This document shows positions 43,601-52,167 of a stretch of DNA of 64,000 nt, piece by piece (position 1 is the stretch's first letter; every line of letters starts with the position of its first letter). The notes beneath the pieces were generated by a model that was given only the letters and a program-made list of their open reading frames with translations, had not been told where the DNA came from and did no database searches. The stretch is from assembly GCF_035975855.1 (NCBI RefSeq), contig NZ_CP109055.1, positions 7,440,001 through 7,504,000 on the forward strand. Reading direction: 5' to 3'. Both the position numbers and the translations under genes were made by a program. Source of the stretch: Streptomyces sp. NBC_01304. Lineage in GTDB: Bacteria > Actinomycetota > Actinomycetes > Streptomycetales > Streptomycetaceae.

Positions 43601-46600
43601 GCCCCCGACAAGGGAGACGCGACCGGCGTCGCCAAGCTGAAGAAGCATGACGGCACCACTGCCACCTACTTGGAGACCTCCAGCAGCTACGACATCTACG
43701 GGCGCCAGCTGAAGGCCACCGACCTGAGTGCCGACATCACGGTGAACGCCACCACCGACAACCTGGTGCGCACGGCGCGCAGCGACGGCCGCACCACGAG
43801 CACGGCCTACAGCCCCAGCACCGGCCTCGCCACACAGGTCACCACCACGACCCCGCCGGCCAAGGAGGCAGATGCCACCACCGCGCAAACCACGGTCACG
43901 GAACTGGAACCCCTGCGCGGCCAGGCGAAAGCGGTGGTAGACACCAATGGCAAGCGCACCGAGTCCACCTTCGACGCACTGGGCCGCTCCAGCAAAGTCT
44001 GGCTGGCGGACCGCAAGACCGAGCAGACCCCGAACTACGAGTTCACCTACTTCGTAGAGGAGAACAAGCCGGTCGCGGTTCGCACCCAGACCCTGAACAA
44101 CGGCGGCGCACAGATCGCCTCCTACACGCTCTACGACGGATACCTTCGCGAACGCCAGACCCAAGCTCCAGGCCCGGACGGCGGTCGCATCCTCACGGAC
44201 GTCTTCTACGACGAGCGCGGCCTCACTACCAAGACCTTCGCCCCCTACTACAACACCACGGCGGCCAACCGAGACCTGTTCAAGCCGGACAACGCCCTCT
44301 CGGTGGAGACCCAGACCCGCCACACCTACGACGGCCTGGGCCGGGAGACCGAGAACAAGCAGATCGCGGGGAATGGCGACGGTGGCGCCGTCCTGAACAC
44401 CACGACCACCAGCTATGGCGGCGACCGCACCACTGTCATCCCGCCCGACGGCGCCACTGCCACCACCACCCTCACCGACGCCCGCGGCCAGGTGACCGAG
44501 CTGCGCCAGCACCACTCCCGCAACGCCACCGCGCCCTTCGACACCACGAAGTACGGCTATACGCCCCGCGGTGAGCGAGCCAAGGTCACCGATCCGGCCG
44601 GCAGCAACTGGACGTACACCTACGACCAACTCGGCCGCCAGACCAAGACCACCGACCCTGACAAGGGCACCACCACTAACACCTACGATGACCGCGGCCA
44701 GCTGACCTCCACCACCGACGCTCGCGGCTTCACCCTGGCTGCCGTGTACGACGGTCTTGGCCGCAAGACCGAACTGCACAAGGACAGCCCCACCGGCGAA
44801 CTGCGCGCGAAGTGGGTCTACGACACCCTCACCGGCGCGAAGGGCCAGCTCGCCGAGGCCACTCGCTACGTGGGCGGCAACGCCTATACGTCCAAGGTCA
44901 CGCTGTACGACCAGCTGTACCGGCCGATCAAGACCGCCGTCGTGATCCCCGCATCCGAAGGTGCGTTGCAGGGCACCTACCAAACTGGCACCGCCTACAA
45001 GCCCTCCGGCCTCGTCGGCACCGTGTCCTACTCAGCAGCCGGCTCTCTTCCGGGCGGCAGCTACTCCTACACCTACGACGACCAGACCCTGCGGCCCACC
45101 TCCGTCCTCGGCGATGGCTTCCAGACCGATGTGAATTACTCGCTGACCGGCAAGCCCTTCCAGTACACGCTCGCTTCCACCGCCAGCGGGGCGAAGAAGA
45201 CCCAGGTCACCAACACCTACGAGTGGGGCACCCAACGCCTGGCCACCTCACGCGTCGATCGCCAGGACATCGCGGGCGTTGACCAGCACAACACCTACCG
45301 ATACGACCAGGCCGGCAACGTCCTGGCGGTCACCGATGTCTCCCGTGACGGCACCGACAACCAGTGCTTCACCTACGACTACCAGCGCCGCCTGACCGAA
45401 GCCTGGACCCAGAACACCGACACCTGCGTCAGTACCCCAACTGGCGACAAGATCGGCGGCACGGCCCCCTACTGGGACAGCTACACCTACGACAAGGCCG
45501 GCCAGCGGCTCACCGAAACCAACCACAACACCACCGGTGACAGCACCAAGGACGCCAAGCGGACCTACACCTACCCAGACCCGAGCACAGCCCAGCCCCA
45601 CACCCTGACCTCCGTCACCACTACAGGGCCCACTGGTACGACGAAGGACAGCTACGGCTACGACAAGGTCGGCAACACCGATACTCGCACCCTGTCCGGG
45701 ACCACCCAGAGCCTGATCTGGGATGCGGAGGGGCATCTTGCCAAGATCAGCGAACCGGCTGACGGCGGCAAGACCAAGACCTCCGAGTACGTCTACGACA
45801 CCAACGGCAATCGGCTCATCGGCCGCACCCCGACCGAAACCACCCTCTACCTCGGCCACACCGAAGTCACCCTGCCCGCTGGCGCAACCAAGGCCAAAGC
45901 CACCCGCTACACCGACCTCGGCGGCGGCCACCAGGCCATCAAGGCCGACGATGGAACCGTCACACTCACCATCGCCGACCACCATGGCACCGGCCAACTC
46001 GCCATCGACGCAGCCACCCTGAAGCTGAGCCAGCGCCGCACGCTGCCCTTCGGCGGCACCCGTGGCAAACAGCCCGACACCTGGCCCGGCACCAAGGGCT
46101 TTGTCGGCGGCACCGACGACACCAAAGCCACAGGCCTCACCCACCTCGGAGCCCGCGAGTACGACCCCACAACGGGCCGCTTCATCAGCGTCGACCCCCT
46201 CTTCGAAACCGACAAACCACAATCCCTCAACGGCTACACCTACGGACTCCAAAACCCCCTTACCTTCACCGACGCGACCGGACTAGGTGTCGAGGAATGC
46301 CACAGTGGAGTACTCGACCACTGCAACAACGGCACACCGACGAAGAAGTCGAAGTACCACCCGGAACGTGACCGGCAGAGTGCGCCCCTCTCCAATGGTG
46401 GCGTATCGAATGTCTCAAGCGAATGTGGCTCAACAGGTGGCATGAGTGCTCACGACGCATCCGTCTGCCAAACCGGACGCGCAATAACTGCTTGGGCCAA
46501 GCAGAACGGAATCAGCGGCTATGTGACCGTAGATATCGGATCAAGCGGGTACTACGCGAACATGATCCCTGGGGCCAGCGGAAAGAACCCGAAGAACCCC

Positions 46601-47128
46601 GGTCAAGCTGACGTCATATTCTGGGGCGAGGACGACGTCTACGTATGGGAAGTGAAGCCGAACAATAAGTACGGCTGGACTGACGGTCCAAGAGACCTGG
46701 CCCGCTACATCTCCAAACTCGAACCCCATCTCGAATCGCTGAATGACGACCGGAGGGTTCTGGCCGGCCCGACCGTTCCTGCCATGACCTTCACCTCGAA
46801 GCAAGGGCCCGGTCGAGTCTGGTCGGGGAAACCCGCCGGTATGAGGTATTACGGCATGGACAAAAAGAAGCGTTCCGAAACTGCCTCCCCTAGTCCCAGC
46901 CCGGGGCCGGACCCGCGGAGCATTGGCAAGCCGCAGTCCAAACCGTCCTCGGAACCCACTCCCTCTCCCTCGGAAAGCGGCAGCTACAGTACACCTGAGC
47001 CGGGTGCACGGTCGTTTGCCCCGGAGGTCCTCGCCGGAGCGGGCGTAGCCGCCTTCACCTGGCTATTCAGGACAGCGGGGGCCGGACTGAGTGGAGGCCC
47101 GGCGTGCGCCCTGGGTGGAGCATGCTGA
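40682..47128 (+). CDS. Secreted RHS-repeat polymorphic toxin
   Basis: A 2148-residue exported protein. ATG 40682 gives a signal peptide (basic RRPRGAVKLRRR, then a hydrophobic stretch to ADAAGGG); the frame is open to 40352 but that part is non-coding. Residues about 200-900 resemble SpvB/TcdB-like shell regions; about 950-1780 carry many RHS/YD repeats (GRQLKATD, YDQLGRQTKTTDP, YTYDKAGQRLTET). The core ends near 1868 (TGRFISVDPLFE, then YTYGLQNPLTFTDATGLG). The variable C-terminus follows, with D1977 and E1990-x-K1992 (VWEVKP) resembling a PD-(D/E)XK nuclease. A Pro/Ser-rich linker and one hydrophobic segment end the protein. It is probably an intercellular toxin. Confidence 0.88.
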   Translation: MYGIRRPRGAVKLRRRIALGASTAMVATLIQAITFAPAADAAGGGRPKAIDPDKPVAGKSLNTVEPRTLEKGPRTPQKAPKAKWPTADEAVVTLTEPTEKTGRPVQAKGLPLQLNTASTKHTKKPLDGKVNTRLLSRKQADKAGVVGLLFTLEPESAKDAGTIGASVSYADFAEAYGGNYGARLTLVELPACVLETPDKAKCRTATPVATVNDTEKRTVSGRSVSLSADTPTVLAAVAGDEAKSGDYKATSLSPSAAWNTDLNTGDFGWSYDIPVPEVPGDMAPDVGLSYSSGTIDGRTGSTNNQSSWIGDGFELSPGYIERRYKPCAEDGQTAGDGVNKPGDLCWGYDNAYITFNGKGGELVPTGTADEFKLKADDGTLIKRLRNTALANGDNDGEYWRVTTADGTRYYFGYNRPSGWAEGKDETNSSWTVPVYGDDSGEPCHKDTFAESWCQQTWRWNLDAVIDPHGNLMTHYYGKESNSYGRNLKASDDTSYTRGGYLKRIEYGLRAFYDKPLAKVEFTSSERCIPNASTDCSSISKDSFYWYDTPWDMNCEAATDCDKGRLAPTFWTRKRLTGINTQVLKGTEYSKVDSWALTHRWGQADVDYQLLLDSIQHTGHTATPTITLPKTTFAYTQLENRLDKTGDGYAPYIKARLSTIADESGGQIDANYSAAACNWDALPTPQTNTTRCFPQYIGGSTSDDPDRQWFNKYVTTSVTTTDRTGGGPDQVTAYEYKGDAAWHFDDDDGLTKEKFKTWSQWRGYGQVRAKTGGQGGAAALKTQQDTYFLRGMHGDRADATGDSTKTVSVSLGEGEGDPITDHESAVGFSYKTVSYSGPDGKALVKTVERPWHHQTASKKRTWGTITANFTGTSNTKTWTSLDNGAGTNWRTTSTAMTHDTVAGRVTQVDDFGDNTTAADNRCARTTYATNTSNNILTLPSRVETVATSCGDTVDRATGVISDVRTAYDGGGYGAAPDKGDATGVAKLKKHDGTTATYLETSSSYDIYGRQLKATDLSADITVNATTDNLVRTARSDGRTTSTAYSPSTGLATQVTTTTPPAKEADATTAQTTVTELEPLRGQAKAVVDTNGKRTESTFDALGRSSKVWLADRKTEQTPNYEFTYFVEENKPVAVRTQTLNNGGAQIASYTLYDGYLRERQTQAPGPDGGRILTDVFYDERGLTTKTFAPYYNTTAANRDLFKPDNALSVETQTRHTYDGLGRETENKQIAGNGDGGAVLNTTTTSYGGDRTTVIPPDGATATTTLTDARGQVTELRQHHSRNATAPFDTTKYGYTPRGERAKVTDPAGSNWTYTYDQLGRQTKTTDPDKGTTTNTYDDRGQLTSTTDARGFTLAAVYDGLGRKTELHKDSPTGELRAKWVYDTLTGAKGQLAEATRYVGGNAYTSKVTLYDQLYRPIKTAVVIPASEGALQGTYQTGTAYKPSGLVGTVSYSAAGSLPGGSYSYTYDDQTLRPTSVLGDGFQTDVNYSLTGKPFQYTLASTASGAKKTQVTNTYEWGTQRLATSRVDRQDIAGVDQHNTYRYDQAGNVLAVTDVSRDGTDNQCFTYDYQRRLTEAWTQNTDTCVSTPTGDKIGGTAPYWDSYTYDKAGQRLTETNHNTTGDSTKDAKRTYTYPDPSTAQPHTLTSVTTTGPTGTTKDSYGYDKVGNTDTRTLSGTTQSLIWDAEGHLAKISEPADGGKTKTSEYVYDTNGNRLIGRTPTETTLYLGHTEVTLPAGATKAKATRYTDLGGGHQAIKADDGTVTLTIADHHGTGQLAIDAATLKLSQRRTLPFGGTRGKQPDTWPGTKGFVGGTDDTKATGLTHLGAREYDPTTGRFISVDPLFETDKPQSLNGYTYGLQNPLTFTDATGLGVEECHSGVLDHCNNGTPTKKSKYHPERDRQSAPLSNGGVSNVSSECGSTGGMSAHDASVCQTGRAITAWAKQNGISGYVTVDIGSSGYYANMIPGASGKNPKNPGQADVIFWGEDDVYVWEVKPNNKYGWTDGPRDLARYISKLEPHLESLNDDRRVLAGPTVPAMTFTSKQGPGRVWSGKPAGMRYYGMDKKKRSETASPSPSPGPDPRSIGKPQSKPSSEPTPSPSESGSYSTPEPGARSFAPEVLAGAGVAAFTWLFRTAGAGLSGGPACALGGAC

Positions 47129-47142
47129 TTTAGAACAGCACC

Positions 47143-47183
47143 GGCCCTGGCTGCGGACCGTCTGTCAGCCCGCAGTCAGGGCC
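47143..47183 (+). terminator. Hairpin between toxin and immunity genes
   Basis: GGCCCTGGCTGCGG (47143-47156) pairs with CCGCAGTCAGGGCC (47170-47183) with one mismatch. It ends 6 nt before the GGAGG of the immunity gene, so it could terminate or modulate its expression. Confidence 0.5.
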
Positions 47184-47199
47184 TCCTGTGGAGGTATCA

Positions 47200-48000
47200 G
47201 TGGATCTATATATCGAGGTCTCTATCGATCAGGCCCGCATGCAACGCGGTCAGATCATTTCTCGCTGGTTTATGGATGGCTTGGAATCTGTACTCTCGGA
47301 TCTGGCGAACAGCGCAGAGTGGTATGCGGTGCTCAATCGAGAGGAGTACTCCAATGCAGAGAGCTTCGAAGGAGGGCGAGAGAAGCAGATCGCGTTTCTT
47401 GAAGGGCTGCATTGCTCTCCCTATTATGCGCAACTCGCATTTCATTCTAGAGATGAGCAGCTCGGCTGGCTGAGTACATCTTCGGCCTTCTTTGATGGGG
47501 CGTATGCGTCGAATGTTGCAGCCCTGCCGGGCGATGATTCTGACCTGGCTGATCCCGCATATTGTGCCAGCCTGGTGGAGTTCCTTTCCGGGGCACTTTC
47601 AGGAGCTAACCCGGCGTTTGGGCGTGTCGAGGTTGGCGATTTTTCGGATCAAACCAACCTTGATGTCGTCCTTAGGCGCAAGCGGAGGGACTCGGTGCCG
47701 CAGAGTCGGCGCATCCTCCGCGGGTACGCGTGGGTGACTATCTGCCCAGAGGAGCTCCTGCAGCGCCTCGGCGGGTGTGACGCTTTGGCATCCAGCGGCG
47801 CATTCTTTCGGGTCCTGTCGATAGAAGGCGGGGGTGCAATTCTTCAGTCTTGCGAGACTCTGGCGGGCTATTCTGATGGGGTAATGGGGCGAGTCTTTGA
47901 GGCTCTAGCTCCAGTCCTTCCTCCTGGCATGCCCAAGTCTCATGTCGCATTCCCGGACGTGCGATTTACGCAAGCCGACGCTTCGCGCTGGACGGGGTAA
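47200..48000 (+). CDS. Candidate immunity protein for the RHS toxin
   Basis: A 266-residue cytoplasmic protein starting MDLYIEVSIDQARMQRGQII. GTG 47200 has GGAGG 5 nt upstream, better than GTG 47188. It lies directly after the RHS gene, the usual immunity place. The codon use is clearly more AT-rich than in neighbours, typical for horizontally exchanged toxin-immunity cassettes. The sequence is rich in acidic and aromatic residues with two helical halves. No family is recognised; the immunity role is inferred from position and composition. Confidence 0.65.
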   Translation: MDLYIEVSIDQARMQRGQIISRWFMDGLESVLSDLANSAEWYAVLNREEYSNAESFEGGREKQIAFLEGLHCSPYYAQLAFHSRDEQLGWLSTSSAFFDGAYASNVAALPGDDSDLADPAYCASLVEFLSGALSGANPAFGRVEVGDFSDQTNLDVVLRRKRRDSVPQSRRILRGYAWVTICPEELLQRLGGCDALASSGAFFRVLSIEGGGAILQSCETLAGYSDGVMGRVFEALAPVLPPGMPKSHVAFPDVRFTQADASRWTG

Positions 48001-48035
48001 CGGGGCGAAGCCCACCGAGGCCTCGTAGCGAGCAG

Positions 48036-48199
48036 ATGGCTTCTCTGGCTGATCTGAAGGGTGAAGTGACTCGGTGGCCTCGCAGATACCGCGCCTGGTC
48101 GAGGAGTTGATCGAGCACATGAGCTCCGGCTCGCTCCTGCTTACCGGAATGCTGAAGCAACCCATGGATACGGCTCAGGCGGAATGCCCGAGGATCTGA
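48036..48199 (+). pseudogene. Small frameshifted open frame
   Basis: ATG 48036 opens MASLADLKGEV, then coding-like sequence moves to the frame of 48074 (VASQIPRLVEELIEHMSSGS) up to TGA 48199. A joined product would be about 53 residues, helical. It may be a leftover of an exchanged immunity or toxin cassette. Low certainty. Confidence 0.3.
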
Positions 48200-49254
48200 C
48201 CGTCGTGGTGGAGTCTGTCGCCCCCGTGCTGCCGGAGTTGGCTGGAGTTTTCGCTCAGCGGGGTGGGCGGAAGACGATGAGAGGGATGAGCGTGCGGCAG
48301 CTGACGGGACAGGAGATCCGCAGGTTCTCCTCAGGCTTCGGCTACGGCGTGGGACCGCTGCTCGGGGCGAGGCGGGACGGGCAGCCGCTCCTCTTCTCCT
48401 CCGTACCGGACGGATCAGAGGTCAGCTGCTGGGACATCCGGACCGGAGATCGCGTCTGGTCTGACGACGAGGGCATGTCCGGCTGCAACGACACGGCCCT
48501 GGTGGAGCTTCCCGACGGCCAACTCCTGCTGGCCGTCGCCACAGAAGATGGCATCGAATGGTGGGACGCCCTGACCGGACAACACCGCCCGGAGATGACC
48601 TGGGAGGACTGGACCATCTGGGCAGTCACCCATGGGATGTTGCCAGACGGTCGTCCCATCCTGCTGGGCGTGGGCCACAACGGGATGATGTACCGGTGGG
48701 ACGCGGTCGACGGTGAGGAGCTAGGAGCCTCATCGGCAGAGGATGACCAAGGCAGCATGATGGCCGTGGGCTTCGTGCCGTCCCCCGACGGTATCGGCGT
48801 GGCCGTCTCCGGCGACGAGGCCGGCCAGATCTGGCGATGGAATGCGGCCAGCGGGGATCAGATGGGCCAGCCGATCCCGGGGCACGGTAGTCAGGTCCGC
48901 ATCATTCAAACGCTGCCCGTGCCCGAGGAGCCCCTGTTTGTCTCCAGCGATCAAGAAGGTGTGCTGAAGAGATGGAACGCTGTCACCGGCACAGAAGTCG
49001 GATCGCCGATTGAAACCGGAACCGAAATCTATGCCCTCGCAGCGGCGAGCATCGACGGAGCGCCGGTACTGTTCGCGGCCGGCGCCGACGAGGTCGTCCG
49101 CGCCTGGGACGCAGCCACCGGCGAGCCGATCGGCCTCGCTCTTAAGAGTGCCGTCGTAAGTGCCCTCACCCAGGCAGATGGGACGGCCCTCCTGGCCACG
49201 AGCACGGCGCAGGGCGACATTGTGGTCCACGAATGCTCTTTCCGTACCGCGTAA
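48184..49254 (+). CDS. WD40/beta-propeller protein
   Basis: A 356-residue protein with about seven repeats of a W-D or W-N containing blade (VSCWDIRTGDRVW; IEWWDALTGQ; YRWDAVDGEELG; WRWNAASGDQMGQ; LKRWNAVTGTEVG; VRAWDAATGEPIG), a WD40-like propeller. No signal peptide is seen. The start may be ATG 48184 or ATG 48277. Location after the RHS locus suggests a helper or second immunity gene, but this is inference. Confidence 0.75.
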   Translation: MPEDLTVVVESVAPVLPELAGVFAQRGGRKTMRGMSVRQLTGQEIRRFSSGFGYGVGPLLGARRDGQPLLFSSVPDGSEVSCWDIRTGDRVWSDDEGMSGCNDTALVELPDGQLLLAVATEDGIEWWDALTGQHRPEMTWEDWTIWAVTHGMLPDGRPILLGVGHNGMMYRWDAVDGEELGASSAEDDQGSMMAVGFVPSPDGIGVAVSGDEAGQIWRWNAASGDQMGQPIPGHGSQVRIIQTLPVPEEPLFVSSDQEGVLKRWNAVTGTEVGSPIETGTEIYALAAASIDGAPVLFAAGADEVVRAWDAATGEPIGLALKSAVVSALTQADGTALLATSTAQGDIVVHECSFRTA

Positions 49255-49367
49255 CGCGCTGCAGACCGGCTGATTTCAGCAGGCTGGGGCGCTGGCAACG
49301 AGGCTGAGCACCTGAACTCCCGAGCAGGCGCACCCCACACCCATGGCCACGTCAAGAAGGGGACCCC

Positions 49368-49793
49368 GTGCCCAAATTGATCGCAGAAGCGGCCGAGCAC
49401 AATCAGTTCGCCATCGACGGCTTCCAACTCACTGTGGTCTCACCACCCGAGGAGCCAGACCCGGCCTTGCACACCACCGAGTTCATGTGGCTACGGCACC
49501 ACGGCTCAACGGTCACCATCCGCACAAGTTCAGAGAACCGGTGGGTCAGGCTGCGCGGGGAACTCTGGGACAGCGAACCACCTACAAACACCCAAGACTC
49601 CTGGGACCGCACCAGCACCATGGACCTGGGATGGCGCCACACTGCACTCGTCATCGGCAGCAGCCAGAGTCAGCCCGGCGAAGTCCCCAACTACTTCACC
49701 GTCACCCCCGCCGCCTACAAGGTCCGTGCCTACGCTGCCGGCGTCGAGGGCGACGAACGCGTCCTCGTGCAGGTGTGGCCACGAACCCCATGA
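49368..49793 (+). CDS. Hypothetical protein
   Basis: A 141-residue protein starting MPKLIAEAAEHNQFAIDGFQ. GTG 49368 has AGAAGGGGA upstream. It is beta-rich with several Trp (TEFMWLRHHGSTVTIRTS; ENRWVRLRGELWDSE) and looks like a small beta-sandwich, without signal peptide. It is the last plus-strand gene of the RHS region. Family unknown. Confidence 0.65.
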   Translation: MPKLIAEAAEHNQFAIDGFQLTVVSPPEEPDPALHTTEFMWLRHHGSTVTIRTSSENRWVRLRGELWDSEPPTNTQDSWDRTSTMDLGWRHTALVIGSSQSQPGEVPNYFTVTPAAYKVRAYAAGVEGDERVLVQVWPRTP

Positions 49794-50002
49794 TTCTCAG
49801 CGGACTCGCCCCCGGCGGCCCGGCCCTAACGCCTCGCCGTGCGTGAAGAAGCGGTGCGAGAACCTGGGATCTGAAGGGAAACACCCTGAACGCTGGCCCC
49901 GCTAGACCTCGTTCCGATCGCGGCTTCGCTGACCACCTGGATGACGTATTGCCAGTTCCCTCTTGTGCCCCTTACATCACACAGGAGTCGCGACCTCAGA
50001 GG

Positions 50003-50092
50003 TCAGGGGCTGGGCGCCGGGTTGCTGATCCCGATCAGAACCCCGATTACGACGATCGCTATGAGCAGGTAGAGCTTGCCCTTCACACTCAT
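50003..50092 (-). CDS. 29-residue membrane peptide
   Basis: ATG 50092 with GAGAAGG 5-6 nt upstream encodes a 29-residue peptide: a basic N-terminus (MSVKGKLYLL), one membrane helix (IAIVVIGVLIGI) and a short SNPAPSP tail. It is shorter than usual gene-calling limits but has a good ribosome site and a clean topology. It could be a small regulatory or toxin-like membrane peptide. Confidence 0.5.
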   Translation of the reverse strand: MSVKGKLYLLIAIVVIGVLIGISNPAPSP

Positions 50093-50146
50093 CGAGCCCT
50101 TCTCTCGGTTGGCACAGACCGGCAGTGCCGGCACGTTCTCGATCTG

Positions 50147-50728
50147 TCAGCTCATGCTTGTAGGCGACCCATCCTTAGTGCCAGCGCGGACGAAGGAGGC
50201 GATGTCGCTGATGCCTGGGTTGTAGCCGTCGGAGGTATCCACGGCCAGCGTCGGCCCCTCCAAGGAGATCGGTACGAACGACTCAAGTGAGTGTCTCCCC
50301 GCGGCAATTGCTTCGAGAAGATCATGATCCGCGTGGGCAGCCCTGTGGGTGCTGCTCCGCGCACGTTGGATGATTCGATCGTGGGCAATGGCCGCTGGAA
50401 TGGTGCAGCGGATCACGCGGATCTGTGCGAGTTTGGCGAGGGGTTCCAGGTTGGGCCGCCACAGCCGGTCCTGGAAGGCGGCTTCAGCGACGGTAGTCAC
50501 TCCGGCTTGGAGCAGCACCTTCAGCACGTCGAAGAACGCGTCGAGCGTCGGATAGTTGAGCGGGTCATCGCCGCCGCTCCGATATCCGGGGGTGGCCATG
50601 ACCATCCCCTGCTTGATCTCATCTCGGATGATCGCGGGGCACCCGAGTTCGTGCGCAAGCGCGTGGGCGAGCGTCGTTTTCCCGGTGCCGGGCCCACCGC
50701 TCACGACAGCCAGCGTTGGTGATGTCAT
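50147..50728 (-). CDS. P-loop AAA/kinase-like protein
   Basis: A 193-residue P-loop protein: Walker A is GGPGTGKTTL right at the N-terminus (after TLAVVSG); a lid-type region with RDEIKQGM and later basic residues (RIIQRARSSTHRA) follows, as in zeta-toxin-like/AAA_33 kinases. VTTVAEAAFQDRLWRP is a Walker-B-like segment. ATG 50728 puts the P-loop at the usual distance. It probably phosphorylates a small substrate; the substrate is unknown. No partner antitoxin is obvious. Confidence 0.75.
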   Translation of the reverse strand: MTSPTLAVVSGGPGTGKTTLAHALAHELGCPAIIRDEIKQGMVMATPGYRSGGDDPLNYPTLDAFFDVLKVLLQAGVTTVAEAAFQDRLWRPNLEPLAKLAQIRVIRCTIPAAIAHDRIIQRARSSTHRAAHADHDLLEAIAAGRHSLESFVPISLEGPTLAVDTSDGYNPGISDIASFVRAGTKDGSPTSMS

Positions 50729-50832
50729 TCGACGTTCTCGCATTTCAGCGTGGTGGAGCGTTCGTCGCTCAGCGGGCGGCCAAGGGCACGGATCGAGGGC
50801 TCTCGGTGAGCCTGAACGCGATGAACCCAGGC

Positions 50833-51345
50833 TCACAGGCGCAGCCGGGTGCCGAAGTCCTCACCGCTGACTTCGACCAGCGCAGCCCGTAGCCGGTTCA
50901 GCGAGCACATGGCCGATTCAGCAGCCCGCCGAGCAACTTCAGCGTCTTGCCAGACGTGCACGACCTTCGGATTCGGGAGGTCCTGGAACAACGTGCGCTC
51001 GGTACGTCCGTGAGGATGCGGAGCACCAGACGCCCCCTTGAGATCATGCTCCTGTACGTGGGCTTCCCAGCTTGGCCAGAGGGCCGTCACCGAAATGAGT
51101 GCCTCCCGGGCCTCATCGCGGGCCTGCGCGAGCCGAGTCGGCAGAAGACTTTCACCATCCAGTTGGGAGACCGTGGTGGAGACGTCCATGCTGACGTTGA
51201 CGAATCCCGCGACGCTCACCCACAACTGGTCGGGAAAATCTTGGGCTCGCAGTTCTCCTTGCTCCCAGTCGATGTAGAGCAGCGTCTGCGACATCAAGGA
51301 GAACTGGGTGCTTCGAGCCAGTGCGCAGACTCGCTGATGAAGCAT
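50833..51345 (-). CDS. Hypothetical helical protein
   Basis: A 170-residue, Ala/Glu-rich helical protein (MLHQRVCALARSTQFSLMSQ; LAQARDEAREALISVTALWP). ATG 51345 has GGGAAGG 8 nt upstream; the frame is open further but with poor bias. It stands alone between the kinase-like gene and a remnant at 51474-51605. Function unknown. Confidence 0.6.
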   Translation of the reverse strand: MLHQRVCALARSTQFSLMSQTLLYIDWEQGELRAQDFPDQLWVSVAGFVNVSMDVSTTVSQLDGESLLPTRLAQARDEAREALISVTALWPSWEAHVQEHDLKGASGAPHPHGRTERTLFQDLPNPKVVHVWQDAEVARRAAESAMCSLNRLRAALVEVSGEDFGTRLRL

Positions 51346-51473
51346 GCATTTCACCTTCCCGAACTTCTCCACACGACGCAAAGCCAGCCGCTGAACGTCA
51401 CGCGACCGTACCGGGAGACCTGGGCCCCGGAGTAACCGGTCAGCAGCTAGTGCGACCGGCGCATCGCGACTGA

Positions 51474-51605
51474 CGGCTCTGTCTCCTCGCCGAGATCCGC
51501 CTCATCAACGGTTTTGCTTCCTCGCTCCGCTCCCTGAGCATCGGACGTACCGTCGACGCTGTCCACTCATGGTGTCGCACCACCGAACAGCTATGTGAGT
51601 GCTGA
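51474..51605 (+). other. Possible 3' remnant of a gene
   Basis: A plus-strand frame with good codon bias and no start codon runs LLAEIRLINGFASSLRSLSI to TGA 51603-51605. It looks like the last 40 or so codons of a deleted gene, perhaps a transposase or regulator. The rest of 51346-51633 shows nothing clear. Confidence 0.3.
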
Positions 51606-51633
51606 GAGTTGCCCTGAAGCGCAGCCCAACGCG

Positions 51634-52167
51634 TCACACCTGGAGGAAGTCCATGGTGAAGCGCCCTTCGTCGTCGACCCCGGTGATGACGGGCATCAGC
51701 CCGGGTTCCCGTTGCCACGGGTACGACCGGTGGGGGCGCATGGCCGGGCGATCGGGCGCCTCCTCCACTTGCGGGAGGCTCGGTCGCGGGCCTGCTTCCG
51801 CAGTCAGGACGTTGATGTGGAAGGTGATGTTCTGCCGGTCATACCAGGCTTCCTGGGGCCCGTTCTCCATGGTCTCCATGGTCTGGGCCAGGCCATACTC
51901 GATCCGTACACGCGGCGGATCACCGGCGGGGTATCCACCCGGGAGCAGGTGAAGGTCGACCTGCCAGAGACGGAGATGGTCGGCGATGTTCTGAAATCCC
52001 TGGGCGTTACCTGGTTCGAGCTCCTGCAGCAACTCGACAATGTCGCGGGCCAACTCCACGTTGGGACCGATGTGCACGAAATCCCCCTCGCTCCGATCGG
52101 ATCCTGGTCTCGGCCGACCCGGCAACGGTACGGCGCCCGCCATGTCCCCGACATCTGTTTCCGTCAA
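51634..52167 (-). CDS. Hypothetical protein coupled to the cupin gene
   Basis: A 177-residue protein whose ATG overlaps the cupin-like stop (ATGA). The middle has VRIEYGLAQTMETMENGPQE and YDRQNITFHINVLTAEAGPR, a beta-rich part resembling small-molecule-binding domains. No family recognised. It is likely co-translated with the cupin. Confidence 0.65.
   Translation of the reverse strand: MTETDVGDMAGAVPLPGRPRPGSDRSEGDFVHIGPNVELARDIVELLQELEPGNAQGFQNIADHLRLWQVDLHLLPGGYPAGDPPRVRIEYGLAQTMETMENGPQEAWYDRQNITFHINVLTAEAGPRPSLPQVEEAPDRPAMRPHRSYPWQREPGLMPVITGVDDEGRFTMDFLQV

Noticed and set aside
42695..44983. 762-residue minus-strand frame over the RHS gene
   Set aside because: Gly/Val-rich shadow of RHS repeats with no motif of its own.
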